Origin: Paraburkholderia sp. BCC1885
GTDB lineage: Bacteria; Pseudomonadota; Gammaproteobacteria; Burkholderiales; Burkholderiaceae
NCBI RefSeq assembly: GCF_900996235.1
Contig: NZ_CAAJGM010000177.1
Span: forward strand, 1-64,000
DNA length: 64,000 bases
Reading direction: 5' to 3'
The stretch's first letter is position 1, and each line of letters begins with the position of its first letter. The notes below the pieces were generated by a model that saw only the letters and a program-made list of their open reading frames with translations, was not told the DNA's origin and ran no database searches. This document shows, in pieces, positions 54,164 through 63,299 of this stretch. Position numbers and translations under genes: made by a program.

Positions 54164-55892
54164 GTGCGCCTCCACTGGGGCGCGCCCAGAAATCGAAAAA
54201 GTTGAACCACTGATAGGGCGCCTTGCGGCAGTAATACTCGAGCCGCGTGGCGTAGCGTTGCGCCCACGCCGCGAGATGCTGCGCGCGATCGCGGCGCGGC
54301 AGTTCGATGCGCTCGGCGAACGGCTCGAAATACAGCCGGTAGCTGTCGCGCTCTTTCAGGCAGAAGAACAGGTAGACCGGGCATTCGAGCACATGTGCGA
54401 GCACGAACGGTCCGTGTGCGAACGGCGCCGGGGCGCCGAGAAATTCGGCATTGGTCGTTCGGCCCGCTTCGTGGGCCGGCGTGCGGTCGCCGACGATAAC
54501 CAGCAGTTCGCCGCGCGCGACGCGCTCATGCATCATCAGCGCCGTCTCCGGGCCGAAGTCGCTCACTTCGAGCATGTGCTGCGAGAAGTTGCGGTTCGTC
54601 GATGCCAGCACGCTGTTGAAGCGGCGCGCGTGTTCGGTATAGACGATGGCCGTCACCTTGGTCTTGGAGCCGCGCGTCGCCAGCGCCCGCGCCATTTCCA
54701 GGTTGCCGAGGTGTGAGCCGATCACGAGCGCGCCGCGGCCGCTGTCGAGCAGGGCGTCGAGCACGCCGGTGTCGTGGAAGCAGACTTCGGCGGGTTCGAC
54801 ATGGCCTGACCAGGCTGTGAGCTTGTCGAAACCCGACTGCGCGAAGGCGAGCATGTGCCGGTAGGCGGACAGCCAGCCTGGACGCGGCGTGTCGTGTGGC
54901 GCCGAGGCTTGCGCGAGGTGCTCGAAGTAGCGCCGCGAGGCGTCGCGCGCGGGACGTCCCGTGATCAGAAAATACGCCACGATCGGATGCAGCCACCACG
55001 CGGTGAGGCGCGGGCCGATGGTCTTGCAGCCGAGCGCGAGCAGCCGCATGCCGAGCCGGCTGCCGCGCTCCGCCATGCGCCACCAGGCTGCGTCGCCTTC
55101 CGCGCTTGCTTTTCCTTCACCGGCGCGCGCAGACGCAAAGGCCGCGCGGCGCGGCGTCAGTTTGTGCCACAGCAGCAACGGCAGCCGCGCCAGCATCCCC
55201 GCGACAAGCCGCGTATGCGTGCCGCTGATACGCACGTTGTCCCACAGGACGTCGAAGTGCGAGACGCCGTCTATCGCATACGTGACCGGCGTGGGGATCG
55301 CGATGAACTGCACGCGCCGCCAGTGCAGACGCACGAGGATTTCGATGTCGAAGTCCATGCGCGTGCCCAGCTTGACGGAGTCGATCAGCGCGCAGGCGAT
55401 GTCGAGCGGATAGAGGCGAAAGCCGCACATCGAGTCGCGGATCGTGAACGAGAGCGTCTCGATCCAGACCCACACGTGCGTCAGATAGCGCCCATAGAGC
55501 CGCGCTTTCGGCACGCTCGCGTCGTAAATCGGGCTGCCGAGAATCACCGCCTGCGGGTTGGCGCGCGAGGCGTCGAGAAAGCGCGGCACGTCGCTGGCGT
55601 CGTGCTGGCCGTCGGCGTCGATCTGCAGCGCGTGCGTGTAGCCGGCCGCGTGCGCCGCGCGCAGTCCCGCCATGACAGCGGCGCCCTTGCCGCCGTTGAC
55701 GGGCAGGCGCAGCAGCGTCAATTGCCCTGCGTATTGCTGCGCCAGCGCGGCGAGGACCTGCTGGGTGGCGGCGTCGCTGCCGTCGTCGACCACAAAAAGC
55801 GGCAAGCCGTGGACGACCAGATTCGCCACCGTCGCGCCGATCGCGTCCTTGTGGTTGTAGATCGGGATCACGATGCAGGCCGCGTGGCTCAT
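54150..55892 (-). CDS. Glycosyltransferase-acyltransferase fusion of the APE cluster
   Basis: The 580-residue protein joins a GT2 domain (about 1-245, VIPIYNHKDAIGATVANLVVHGLPLFVVDDGS and QIDADGQHD) to an LpxL-like acyltransferase (about 285-570, VIGSHLGNLEMARALATRG with H-x4-E, and GDRTPAHEAG). Single-pass stretches near 255 suggest membrane attachment. It likely builds and acylates the lipid anchor. It ends in ATGA overlap with the ligase on one side. Confidence 0.9.
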   Translation of the reverse strand: MSHAACIVIPIYNHKDAIGATVANLVVHGLPLFVVDDGSDAATQQVLAALAQQYAGQLTLLRLPVNGGKGAAVMAGLRAAHAAGYTHALQIDADGQHDASDVPRFLDASRANPQAVILGSPIYDASVPKARLYGRYLTHVWVWIETLSFTIRDSMCGFRLYPLDIACALIDSVKLGTRMDFDIEILVRLHWRRVQFIAIPTPVTYAIDGVSHFDVLWDNVRISGTHTRLVAGMLARLPLLLWHKLTPRRAAFASARAGEGKASAEGDAAWWRMAERGSRLGMRLLALGCKTIGPRLTAWWLHPIVAYFLITGRPARDASRRYFEHLAQASAPHDTPRPGWLSAYRHMLAFAQSGFDKLTAWSGHVEPAEVCFHDTGVLDALLDSGRGALVIGSHLGNLEMARALATRGSKTKVTAIVYTEHARRFNSVLASTNRNFSQHMLEVSDFGPETALMMHERVARGELLVIVGDRTPAHEAGRTTNAEFLGAPAPFAHGPFVLAHVLECPVYLFFCLKERDSYRLYFEPFAERIELPRRDRAQHLAAWAQRYATRLEYYCRKAPYQWFNFFDFWARPSGGAHGRK

Positions 55893-57592
55893 ACCAGCTC
55901 CCTGTAGACGATCACGCCCGAGGCGCAGTCACGTTCGCCGAGCCGGTAGGTGAACTGGATCCGCTGACGCGCGGCGTCGTGCGCGAGGGTCAGCTTGAGC
56001 AGGGCGCCTGGCGGGACCGGCGCCATGAACTTGAGACGATCGATCGACGCCGGCGAACCCGCTGCGGGCACATGAGCGGCCGCGAACCGGATGGCCCAGT
56101 CGACCTGCACGACGCCCGGCAGAATCGGCAAACCGGGAAAGTGTCCGGCGAAGTGAACCAGCGTATCCGGCACATGCAGTTCGTAGACGAACTCATTGCC
56201 GGATTGCACTTCGGCCAGCAATTCGAACCCTTCGGGGCTCGCCGCGAAGGTGGCGGCGAGGGCGGCGGCGGGCAGCTTGCCGCGCGCGTCGAACGGCAAC
56301 GCGAGGCGAAAGCGCCAGTGGCGCGGCAGCACCACGAGATCGAAATACGCGGCGAGATGACGGCGCAAGGTCTTGACGAGCGATACGCGGCCATGGGCGC
56401 GCAGCGCCTCGTTGCCCGCTTCGCTCAGCACCACGACGGCCCCCGCGCGTTCGCGCGTGGTGCCGTCGAGCCGCGTCACCGCCACCTCGCCGACAAACGG
56501 ATGCTGGACGAGACGCGATTCGAGTTCCACCAGCGAAAGACGTTTGCCGTCGAGCTTGATGACGCGATCGAGGCGGCCGCGCAGACGGAAGCGTCCGTCG
56601 GCGTCGAACACGGCTTCGTCGTCGCTGCGATGCCAGTCGTCGTGGCCGAGATGCGCCGAGCGCACCATGAGCGCGCCGTCGTCGGCACGCTGCACGCGGA
56701 TGCCCGGCATGGCGCGCCACGCATCCGAGATGTCCTGCCGGCGCCATGCAATGCCGCCGGTCTCGGTGCTGCCGTACACCTCGAACGGCGCGGCGCCGAA
56801 ACGCGCCGCGTACTGGCTGGCGGTGGTTGCCGCCAGCGGGCCGCCGGACGAGAAGAAGGCGAGCGGCGCGGGCGCAAGCGTGGCGAAGCCAGGCAGCTCG
56901 GGCCAGCGCGACAGTTGCGCGGGTGTCGACACGACCACCGTCGCCACGCATCGATCGATGCGCGCCTGCAGCGCCAACGGATCGGCGCTGACACTGCGGT
57001 CGAACGCGCGGCCAGCCGCGAGCGGCCAGAACACGCGGAACAGAATGCCGTAGATATGGTGATGCGGCACACTCGCGAGAATCGTCGCCTGGCCGAGCAC
57101 GTCGGCCCATTGCTGTTCGAGCGTGTGGACTTCGGCGTCGAACTGGGCGAGCGTCTTGCGTACCGGCTTCGGCGTGCCGCTGCTGCCCGAGGTGAAAAGC
57201 GTCAGGGGCGCATTCGGGTCGATCGTCCAGCCGTTAGCGGGGACGTGCCGCGCGACGGCGTCGGTGTCCGTGCCCTGGTCGAGCGCGGGCAGGTCCGCAT
57301 CCGTGAGCAGGCAATCGTAGGCGCTCGCCAGGTCCGCGAGATAACCGGGCGCCGCATTGGCCGGAATCACCGGTTCCTTGCCGCATGCAAACAGGGCAAA
57401 GAGCGTGCAGGCGAATTCGAACGGGTCGTCGATGCACAGCGCGTAGCGCTGTTCAGGCCGCGTGCGCAGCGCCGCCGCGCGACGTGTGGTGCGCGCGTGA
57501 AACGTGGCGAAGTCGAGCGTCGTGCCGTTATCGTGGCAGACGGGCGTATGGCCGGCGCGCGCTGCGACCAGCAGGTCGTGCAACGCAATCAT
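55889..57592 (-). CDS. AMP-forming acyl-CoA/ACP ligase fused to a hotdog dehydratase (ApeH-ApeI type)
   Basis: The 567-residue protein has a ligase (about 1-450: P-loop TLFTSGSSGTPKP, YGSTETGG, FDADGRFRLRGRLDRVIKLDGKRL) and a C-terminal FabZ/ApeI-like hotdog (about 460-567: LVHFAGHFPGLPILPGVVQVDWAIRF). In E. coli these are separate, the ligase activating the aryl acid onto the ACP. The ATG at 57592 overlaps the membrane-protein stop (ATGA). Confidence 0.92.
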   Translation of the reverse strand: MIALHDLLVAARAGHTPVCHDNGTTLDFATFHARTTRRAAALRTRPEQRYALCIDDPFEFACTLFALFACGKEPVIPANAAPGYLADLASAYDCLLTDADLPALDQGTDTDAVARHVPANGWTIDPNAPLTLFTSGSSGTPKPVRKTLAQFDAEVHTLEQQWADVLGQATILASVPHHHIYGILFRVFWPLAAGRAFDRSVSADPLALQARIDRCVATVVVSTPAQLSRWPELPGFATLAPAPLAFFSSGGPLAATTASQYAARFGAAPFEVYGSTETGGIAWRRQDISDAWRAMPGIRVQRADDGALMVRSAHLGHDDWHRSDDEAVFDADGRFRLRGRLDRVIKLDGKRLSLVELESRLVQHPFVGEVAVTRLDGTTRERAGAVVVLSEAGNEALRAHGRVSLVKTLRRHLAAYFDLVVLPRHWRFRLALPFDARGKLPAAALAATFAASPEGFELLAEVQSGNEFVYELHVPDTLVHFAGHFPGLPILPGVVQVDWAIRFAAAHVPAAGSPASIDRLKFMAPVPPGALLKLTLAHDAARQRIQFTYRLGERDCASGVIVYRELV

Positions 57593-58377
57593 AAGGCCTC
57601 CGAACGAGCGGCCCTCGGTTGCACGATCAGATGACGCCAGCCGATCTCGCCCAGCAGCAGCACGCCGATCAGCCCATAGGCGAGCGCGCCGTTGTAGAGC
57701 GACCAGGTTTCGCGCCGCCAGCATAGAGCGGTATAAACAGAAAACACGCTATTCAGTGTAAAAAAAACGCACCACATCTGGGTAACGCGGCGCGTGTAAC
57801 GCACCACTTGCGGAGTCGGATCGGGATTGTGCAGGCGCGCGAATTTCTCGACCATCGACGGCCCGCGCATGAGCGTGACGCTAAACACCACCAGCAGTCC
57901 GAGGTTGACGAGCGACGGGTAGAGCCGCAGCAGCAATTCGCTATTGGTCAAGACGATCGCCGCCGAGGCGCAGTTGAGCATGCCGGCGACGCACCAGTCG
58001 ACCGGCGTCAGGCGGCGCAACGACTCGGCCACCGCGCCGGTGCCGCCCCAGCGCTGCAACCACAGCAACACGAACAGCATGCAACCGATATAGCGCGGCG
58101 CGTCCCAGTGCCACGCGCACAGAATGACCGCGGGATAGGCCAGCTTGGTGGCGACGCTCAAGCCGATACGCAATGCACCGGGCAGTTTGGCCCGCGTGTT
58201 GCCTGGTTGTTTGCCGCCGGGTTCGCCTTGGGCATGGCCGCGCAGTTTTCCGGCCAGCCAGCCGCCGCTGGGCGCCGCGGCTGCAATCGTTGATCCGCTC
58301 GGGGCGCCGGAAGCGGCAAGATCGTGCGCTGCTGCGGTTTCGGCTGCCTGCGGTTCGCACGAGGACACGGACAGCAT
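57589..58377 (-). CDS. COG4648-type membrane protein of the APE cluster
   Basis: The 262-residue protein has a Gly/Pro/Ala-rich N-terminus (about 1-65) and five to six membrane segments (GALRIGLSVATKLAYPAVILCAWHWDAPRYIGCMLFVLLWLQRWG; LRLYPSLVNLGLLVVFSVTLMRGPSMVEKFARLHNPD). COG4648 proteins occur in nearly all APE clusters; their job is unknown. It shares one base with the ACP stop (TGATG). Confidence 0.85.
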   Translation of the reverse strand: MLSVSSCEPQAAETAAAHDLAASGAPSGSTIAAAAPSGGWLAGKLRGHAQGEPGGKQPGNTRAKLPGALRIGLSVATKLAYPAVILCAWHWDAPRYIGCMLFVLLWLQRWGGTGAVAESLRRLTPVDWCVAGMLNCASAAIVLTNSELLLRLYPSLVNLGLLVVFSVTLMRGPSMVEKFARLHNPDPTPQVVRYTRRVTQMWCVFFTLNSVFSVYTALCWRRETWSLYNGALAYGLIGVLLLGEIGWRHLIVQPRAARSEAL

Positions 58378-58628
58378 CAGTCCTGTGCCGCGAGCAGCGA
58401 CTCGATCGCGCTGATCACGTCGCCGACCGTGCGCACCTGCTTGAACTCCTCCGGCTTGATCCGGCGTCCGGTCATTTCCTGCAGCTTGATCGCAAGGTCG
58501 ACAGCGTCGATGCTGTCCAGATCGAGTTCCTCGAACAGATGCGCCTGCGGCGTCACGCGTTCGGGTTCGATGGCAAAGTTCTCTTTGAAAATTGCGCGGA
58601 TGCGCTCCAGAATTTCTGCCTCGCTCAC
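58377..58628 (-). CDS. apeF: Acyl carrier protein of the APE cluster (second)
   Basis: The 83-residue ACP has the phosphopantetheine Ser in ELDLDSIDAVDLAIKL. GTG start, with a 3-nt gap to the first ACP. It carries intermediates for the ketosynthases. Confidence 0.9.
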   Translation of the reverse strand: MSEAEILERIRAIFKENFAIEPERVTPQAHLFEELDLDSIDAVDLAIKLQEMTGRRIKPEEFKQVRTVGDVISAIESLLAAQD

Positions 58629-58631
58629 GAT

Positions 58632-58931
58632 TTATTCCCCTGTGCTTGCGGTTTCGCCGACCGCGGTTGCTGCTTCCCTCTGACTGACGATCAGCGCGGC
58701 GAGGCTGCTGACGGAGCGGAAATGCTCGCGCATGCGCGTGTCATCCGCGGAGATGGTCAGCTGGTATTGTTTGCGCAGCACGATGCCGATCTCCAGCGCG
58801 TCGATCGAATCGAGTCCGACGCCGTCGGTTTCGAAGAGCGGTGCGTCGTCGTCGATATCGGCGGGGGTCAGGTGTTCCAGATCGAAGGCCTCGATCAGGA
58901 GCTGCTTAATTTCCAGTTTTAAAGAATCCAT
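58632..58931 (-). CDS. apeE: Acyl carrier protein of the APE cluster (first)
   Basis: The 99-residue ACP has the phosphopantetheine Ser in GVGLDSIDALEIG. The two ACPs differ in sequence, as in the E. coli cluster where two carrier proteins handle starter and extension. It overlaps the acyltransferase gene by 26 nt. Confidence 0.9.
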   Translation of the reverse strand: MDSLKLEIKQLLIEAFDLEHLTPADIDDDAPLFETDGVGLDSIDALEIGIVLRKQYQLTISADDTRMREHFRSVSSLAALIVSQREAATAVGETASTGE

Positions 58932-59700
58932 ATTCGAACAGGTGCTGGGTGATGTGCGTTTCGATAGCGTGAGTCACGCTGCGTGCCGCGAGGGCCGGTG
59001 GTTCATTCTGAAGATCGAGCCGTTCGATGCCGACCGGAGCCAGCACGTTCACGCTGATGCGAAACGGCCGCGGCGGTACGTCGTACCAGCGCATTTCCTT
59101 GGTAAATGCGGGCGGATCGCAATTCATCAGAACCGGCAGGATCGGTGCGCCTGCGCTCAACGCAATATAGGCAAAGCCGCGTGAAAATGCGTGCATCCGG
59201 TTCGGGGCGGGGCTGCGCGTGCCCTCGGGAAAAATGATCATGGTGTGGCCGGCGGCAAGCTGGCGCGCGCAGTCAGCGACGAATTCGACAGGATCCGCGT
59301 TGCTCACATACGAGGCGGCACGCACGATCCCCCAGAAACAGGGATTACCCCAGTGTGCGTTCTTTACCACACAGCAGGCCGACGGCACGAGTGACAGCAG
59401 CACCACCACGTCCAGATAAGTGGGATGGTTGGCGACGACGATCGAGGCGCCGCTTGCACGCAGACGGGCCACGCCTTCGACGTCGAGCTCCATCACGCCG
59501 ACGCGCTGCAGGGTGGCCACCAGCGCGCGGAAGAACCAGTGAATCAGGGTCGTGACCCCACGTTGCCGCGAGGCGGCATGCGGCCATAGCCGCGCGAGCG
59601 GATACGCGACCAGCGAAAACAGCATGCCGCAGACGCCGAACACGACGAAGCTCATGCCGGTGGCGAACAGCCGCCAGCCGTAGTCAAGCCGTGCCGTCAT
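58906..59700 (-). CDS. apeD: 1-acylglycerol-3-phosphate O-acyltransferase-like protein of the APE cluster
   Basis: The 264-residue LPLAT-family protein has a TM near 12-40 and the catalytic boxes VVANHPTYLDVVVLL (H-x4-D) and IIFPEGTRSPAP. ATG 59700 gives the usual start; an earlier one is possible. In the E. coli pathway the acyltransferase moves the polyene from ACP onto the lipid anchor. Confidence 0.88.
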   Translation of the reverse strand: MTARLDYGWRLFATGMSFVVFGVCGMLFSLVAYPLARLWPHAASRQRGVTTLIHWFFRALVATLQRVGVMELDVEGVARLRASGASIVVANHPTYLDVVVLLSLVPSACCVVKNAHWGNPCFWGIVRAASYVSNADPVEFVADCARQLAAGHTMIIFPEGTRSPAPNRMHAFSRGFAYIALSAGAPILPVLMNCDPPAFTKEMRWYDVPPRPFRISVNVLAPVGIERLDLQNEPPALAARSVTHAIETHITQHLFEYGFFKTGN

Positions 59701-60385
59701 GCCATCTCCATTGCCATTGAGCGCTGGCGCCATGCCACGTCGCAGCCTGCCGAGAATCGAGGCAGTGCTGCAGAGCTTCGCTTTGGGTGGCGAAGCGCGC
59801 CGGGGAGTCGGACGAGCCGGAGTCATCCGGCCCCGAGATCGTGCATTCGAGCTGACCGCGCGCCGTCGCGGCGTCGAGCAAAACGGCGACGGCGCCTTCC
59901 TGCACCTCGTTTTCGACCTTGCCGTACAGCGGGTTGGCCGGCTCGTCGGCATAGACTACCAGCACCGGCGGCGCCGGCTGTTTCATGTATTGCGCATGGG
60001 CTTCGAGCAAGGCGTAGCCGAGCGATTCGGGGCCTGCCGAAATAGCCGTGGCCGGCGAGCGGTCGCGGCGCGCAATGCCGAAGATGCCGGACATGGCGTT
60101 GAGCACCGACAGGCTGAAGGCATTCGGCGAGACCGGCTCGTCTGCGGTCATGGCGTGCAGGATGTCCGTGGTGCGGCGCAGTTCGCCGTGCCGCGAGGCG
60201 AACACGAGACGCAGTGCTTCGTGTCCATGCGCGCAGTCGTGCGCGACCTTGAGCGCGGCGCGCGACAGGGAACTCAGGCGACGGCGCACCATGGGATCAA
60301 TGAAGCTGGCGTCGGGCGGCGTCTTGGAGGTAACAGACCAGGAAGACCAGTGGGCAACCGGCATGGTCCAGCGCAAATCGGGCAT
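59684..60385 (-). CDS. apeC: Beta-ketoacyl-synthase-like chain-length factor (ApeC-like)
   Basis: The 233-residue protein matches the N-terminal half of ketosynthases only (FGIARRDRSPATAISAGPESLGYALLEAHAQ) and lacks a catalytic Cys and both His residues. It is the family of CLF-like subunits that pair with ApeO. It is the first gene of the APE run. ATG 60385 gives the normal family start; an in-frame ATG at 60472 cannot be excluded, and neither has a strong ribosome site. Confidence 0.82.
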   Translation of the reverse strand: MPDLRWTMPVAHWSSWSVTSKTPPDASFIDPMVRRRLSSLSRAALKVAHDCAHGHEALRLVFASRHGELRRTTDILHAMTADEPVSPNAFSLSVLNAMSGIFGIARRDRSPATAISAGPESLGYALLEAHAQYMKQPAPPVLVVYADEPANPLYGKVENEVQEGAVAVLLDAATARGQLECTISGPDDSGSSDSPARFATQSEALQHCLDSRQAATWHGASAQWQWRWHDGTA

Positions 60386-60662
60386 ATCGGTGGTCTTCGG
60401 TTGAGGACAGCAACTGCTTTTCAGGTCTCCCCGCCGGAGCCATGCATCAGGCGTTGAAACCCGGCTCGTCATGGCCCTGACTATGTGCAGAGTGTGGGTA
60501 AATTGTTATGGGTTGAGTACAGCGATCAGGTTCGTTAACGGCATATGGCGCGAATTATATAGTGCTCAGAATAGAAATAATCCGAATAGCACTTCCACGC
60601 TGACCATGTTTTAACGTGCACTGCGAATTGATTTATTTTTACAACTGGATCCCGGCGGATTT
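60386..60662. promoter_or_regulatory. AT-rich promoter region of the APE run
   Basis: The stretch 60500-60660 is markedly AT-rich (GCGAATTATATAGTGCTCAG; TTGATTTATTTTTACAAC) and lies upstream of the first APE gene and past the stop of the deacetylase gene. No single -35/-10 pair is clear. The APE promoter is expected here. Confidence 0.45.
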
Positions 60663-61523
60663 TTACTCGCCGACGAAAGCCTGACGTAATGTAACGAAGC
60701 GTAATCCCTGCTGCTTCGCTATTTCAAACACGCTCGGCAAGACGGAGAGCAAAACCGGCTCGCCGTTGGCCGTGATGGCGGCGTTGCCGTCGTGCACGAG
60801 CAGGATGTCGCGCGCCGCGAGATCGCGGAGCAAACGTTGTCGTACCTTCTCCGGGTCCGTTTCGCGCGTGTCGAAGCCGCGTCGGGTCCACGCGACCAGC
60901 CGCAGATCCTGCGCCTGCAACACAGGCTCCAGCAGGACGTTGCGGAACCCGGCCGGCGCGCGAAAGAACGCGGGGCGTTCGCCGGTGAGTTCGGTCAGCG
61001 TGTGCTGTCCTGCCTCCACTTCGCGGGCCAGCGCGCGCGACGTCTTGACGGAAAACGTGTGACGGTGCCTCTGCGAATGGTTTTCGACCGCGTGGCCGCG
61101 CGCCACGATCTCGCGCACGAGCGACGGGTATCGACGCGCACGCTCGCCGATGCAGAAAAAAGTCGCGCGCACGCCATGTCGATCCAGCAGGTCGAGCACT
61201 TGCGGCGTGACAACGGGGTCAGGACCGTCATCGATCGTCAAGGCGATGAAATTCGCGTTGCCGGCGACATCTGGCAGTCGGGTCCAGTTCGGCCCGAGCA
61301 CGGTCGAGCGCGGCCACAAGCCGGCGAGCGTGACCGCAGCGTGATTGACGGCGGTGCCGGCGAGCCACCACGGCCACGTGGATGGCGCGATCGCACAGCC
61401 GGCCAACGCGGCCGCATGCCACGCGGTGGTCAGCTTCAACGCGTTGGGGTGGCCGGTGACAGGCCAGCGACGTGGGGGCGTCGCGTCCAATCCGGTTGGG
61501 ACCCGCGAGATGGGCTCGGTCAT
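60663..61523 (-). CDS. Polysaccharide deacetylase (NodB-type)
   Basis: The 286-residue protein has a hydrophobic N-terminus (AWHAAALAGCAIAPSTWPWWLAGTAVNHAAVTLAG) and a NodB domain with ALTIDDGPDP (catalytic and metal Asp), the metal His pair ENHSQRHRH, and RAPAGFRNVLL. It probably acts on a glycan or lipid-linked sugar in the cell envelope. It follows the APE run on the same strand; some APE clusters have such a deacetylase, but a separate promoter region lies between. Confidence 0.85.
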   Translation of the reverse strand: MTEPISRVPTGLDATPPRRWPVTGHPNALKLTTAWHAAALAGCAIAPSTWPWWLAGTAVNHAAVTLAGLWPRSTVLGPNWTRLPDVAGNANFIALTIDDGPDPVVTPQVLDLLDRHGVRATFFCIGERARRYPSLVREIVARGHAVENHSQRHRHTFSVKTSRALAREVEAGQHTLTELTGERPAFFRAPAGFRNVLLEPVLQAQDLRLVAWTRRGFDTRETDPEKVRQRLLRDLAARDILLVHDGNAAITANGEPVLLSVLPSVFEIAKQQGLRFVTLRQAFVGE

Positions 61524-61752
61524 CCTGCTTTACTCTTCAATAAACCGCCGGTTGCGCGCAGCGGGCTTCTACGACGCGATTCAAACAGACGAGATGGCGG
61601 ACGGCATTCACCGCGCATTCGCGAAAACCCGAAGTTTATTGCATGAATGCGGATTGGTGTAGGGTTAAACGCCGTGTAAGGCTTGGGGCGGTTTAATTCG
61701 TTACAAGGCTTACAGGGGTACGGCCTTGCGCGGATCTTTTGCGCTTCGCCCA

Positions 61753-61788
61753 AGGTGAGAGGATTCGGGATAGTGAGGATTTCCAGGA
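61753..61788 (-). repeat. Iteron satellite pair
   Basis: On the minus strand TCCTGGAAATCCTCACTA (61771-61788) abuts TCCCGAATCCTCTCACCT (61753-61770). This is the same order and zero spacing as the pairs at 36.8 kb, in the opposite orientation, 34 kb from the origin. Confidence 0.9.
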
Positions 61789-62015
61789 GTCCTTTTTTAC
61801 TGGCTGCGGCTCGCGCGATGCCCCATACTTCGTCGAGATTTGGCCTGACCGGATCGAGGTGTGTCGATACGCGTGAAGCGCGGCGAAATCGTGTTTTATA
61901 GGCGCGCAACGCGTAGCGATGGTCAGATGGCAGCGCGGCTTAGGATTTGCCGCGCTGCCGCTTCGAGGCGGTCTTTATAGCCGCATTTACGAATCACTCG
62001 ATCGTTCACATGCGA

Positions 62016-62732
62016 CTAGCCGCGCACATAGGTCACGATTTCCACGCGACGATCCGGCTGCAGGCAGCGGACGAGGCTGTTGTTGTCCATGTTTCCGCAT
62101 TGCGTCACCGGGTCCTGGCTGCCTAGCCCTTCGGCGCGGATCTTGTCTGCGGGCACGCCTTGCTGGACCAGCACGGCTTTCACAGCTTCAGCTCGCCGCT
62201 TCGACAGTTCCAGGTTATACGAACTGGAGCCGAGCCTGTCGGTGTAGCCGCGTACCTCGACGTGACCAAACGGACTGGCGCGCAGGCGTGCTGCGATCTG
62301 CGCGAGGTCCGACCTGCCTGCGGGACGAATGTCGTTGACGTCGCCACGATCAAAAGGAAACAGCGCATCCGCCGACAGACGCTCGACGCGCGGCGGAGGC
62401 GGCGGCGGTTCAGCCGCGGGTTGCGCCTGCGCCGGATAAGCGCCATAGACCACCGGTCCCTGGACTACCCAGCCACCCGGCACCCACACGTAGCGGCCAT
62501 GCGCCCATGCCCAATAGCCTTGATGCCACATGTGCCCGGGGCGCGGCGGCGGAACGCGCTCATAGACGGGCCCAGGCGTGGGAACGAGCACGACTTGCGC
62601 AAAGGCAGCGGGCGCGGCGGCGATGAGCGCCGCCGCGGCGATCAACGTCCGCACGACGGTGCGTGAGCGCGATGCGCGTTTGCGTGACGCGAGCGAGTGG
62701 TTTTCAACCGATTGTGATTGTGGAAACGTCAT
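62016..62732 (-). CDS. OmpA-family outer-membrane protein with YXWVPG-type region
   Basis: The 238-residue protein has a signal peptide (TLIAAAALIAAAPAAFA, cleavage near 46), a Pro/Trp/Gly-rich linker (HMWHQGYWAWAHGRYVWVPGGWVVQG) and an OmpA peptidoglycan-binding domain (about 140-235; GHVEVRGYTDRLGSSSYNLELSKRRAEAVKAVLVQQGVPADKIRAEGLGSQDPV). A GGAG site lies before the ATG at 62732. It would anchor the outer membrane to peptidoglycan. Confidence 0.9.
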   Translation of the reverse strand: MTFPQSQSVENHSLASRKRASRSRTVVRTLIAAAALIAAAPAAFAQVVLVPTPGPVYERVPPPRPGHMWHQGYWAWAHGRYVWVPGGWVVQGPVVYGAYPAQAQPAAEPPPPPPRVERLSADALFPFDRGDVNDIRPAGRSDLAQIAARLRASPFGHVEVRGYTDRLGSSSYNLELSKRRAEAVKAVLVQQGVPADKIRAEGLGSQDPVTQCGNMDNNSLVRCLQPDRRVEIVTYVRG

Positions 62733-63299
62733 CAGGACAACTCCAGATTGTTAGGGGCCGCCTTGAGTTGGGGGAGGCACATGCGCATTCTAGAAAGACC
62801 GCGTATGACAAGCTCTCTCGGTTTGTAACGAGACGTGTGCGGCGTTACGGATTCGTGATTTAAAACGGCGATAAGCACGCGTGAATTGCAAACAATGGTT
62901 AAGTACGACCGCACACGCGGGATTGCGTGGCGCATTTTCGATTGCTGCACGTCCGTGAGAGGTGAGGATATTCGGGAGCGGCGCATGAGGATGAACAGGT
63001 GCGGTCAGGGGCGCACTTCGCGTTCACCTTTGAGGGATGGTGGACGAGAATGTGCTCGCGCCTGACTCCTGCGTCATAACTTCAACGTCATCAAGCACTT
63101 GCCTTGCTTGCCCGCAAGTTATGCACACCCTTATGAACGATTTTTGTGGACAAGTTGGTTCGGGGAATCGGTCTATAGGAGTAGTCCGATTTTTCGGATC
63201 CGTTGTTTTCACCTCAAGAACGGCCGCAGGTTTTCCCCCACCGTCCGCGTCTGACGCTAGTTTACGCGTCGTTATAAATTAGTAGAACCAACGGGCTAG
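62733..63299. other. Intergenic region with an iteron satellite and candidate promoters
   Basis: About 570 bp. It holds an inverted iteron TCCCGAATATCCTCACCT (62960-62977 on the minus strand), TTATGCACA (about 63119) and TTGTGGACAA (about 63143), both DnaA-box-like but not perfect, and the leader of the large exoprotein. Short frames here are not convincing. Confidence 0.55.
62960..62977 (-). repeat. Single iteron satellite
   Basis: TCCCGAATATCCTCACCT on the minus strand matches the consensus fully at both ends. A degenerate TCAT-type partner may follow at about 62983-63000. Confidence 0.8.

Noticed and set aside
55979..57634. 551-codon plus-strand frame opposite the ligase-dehydratase gene
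   Set aside because: Antisense frame with no family features; the minus strand encodes clear ligase motifs.
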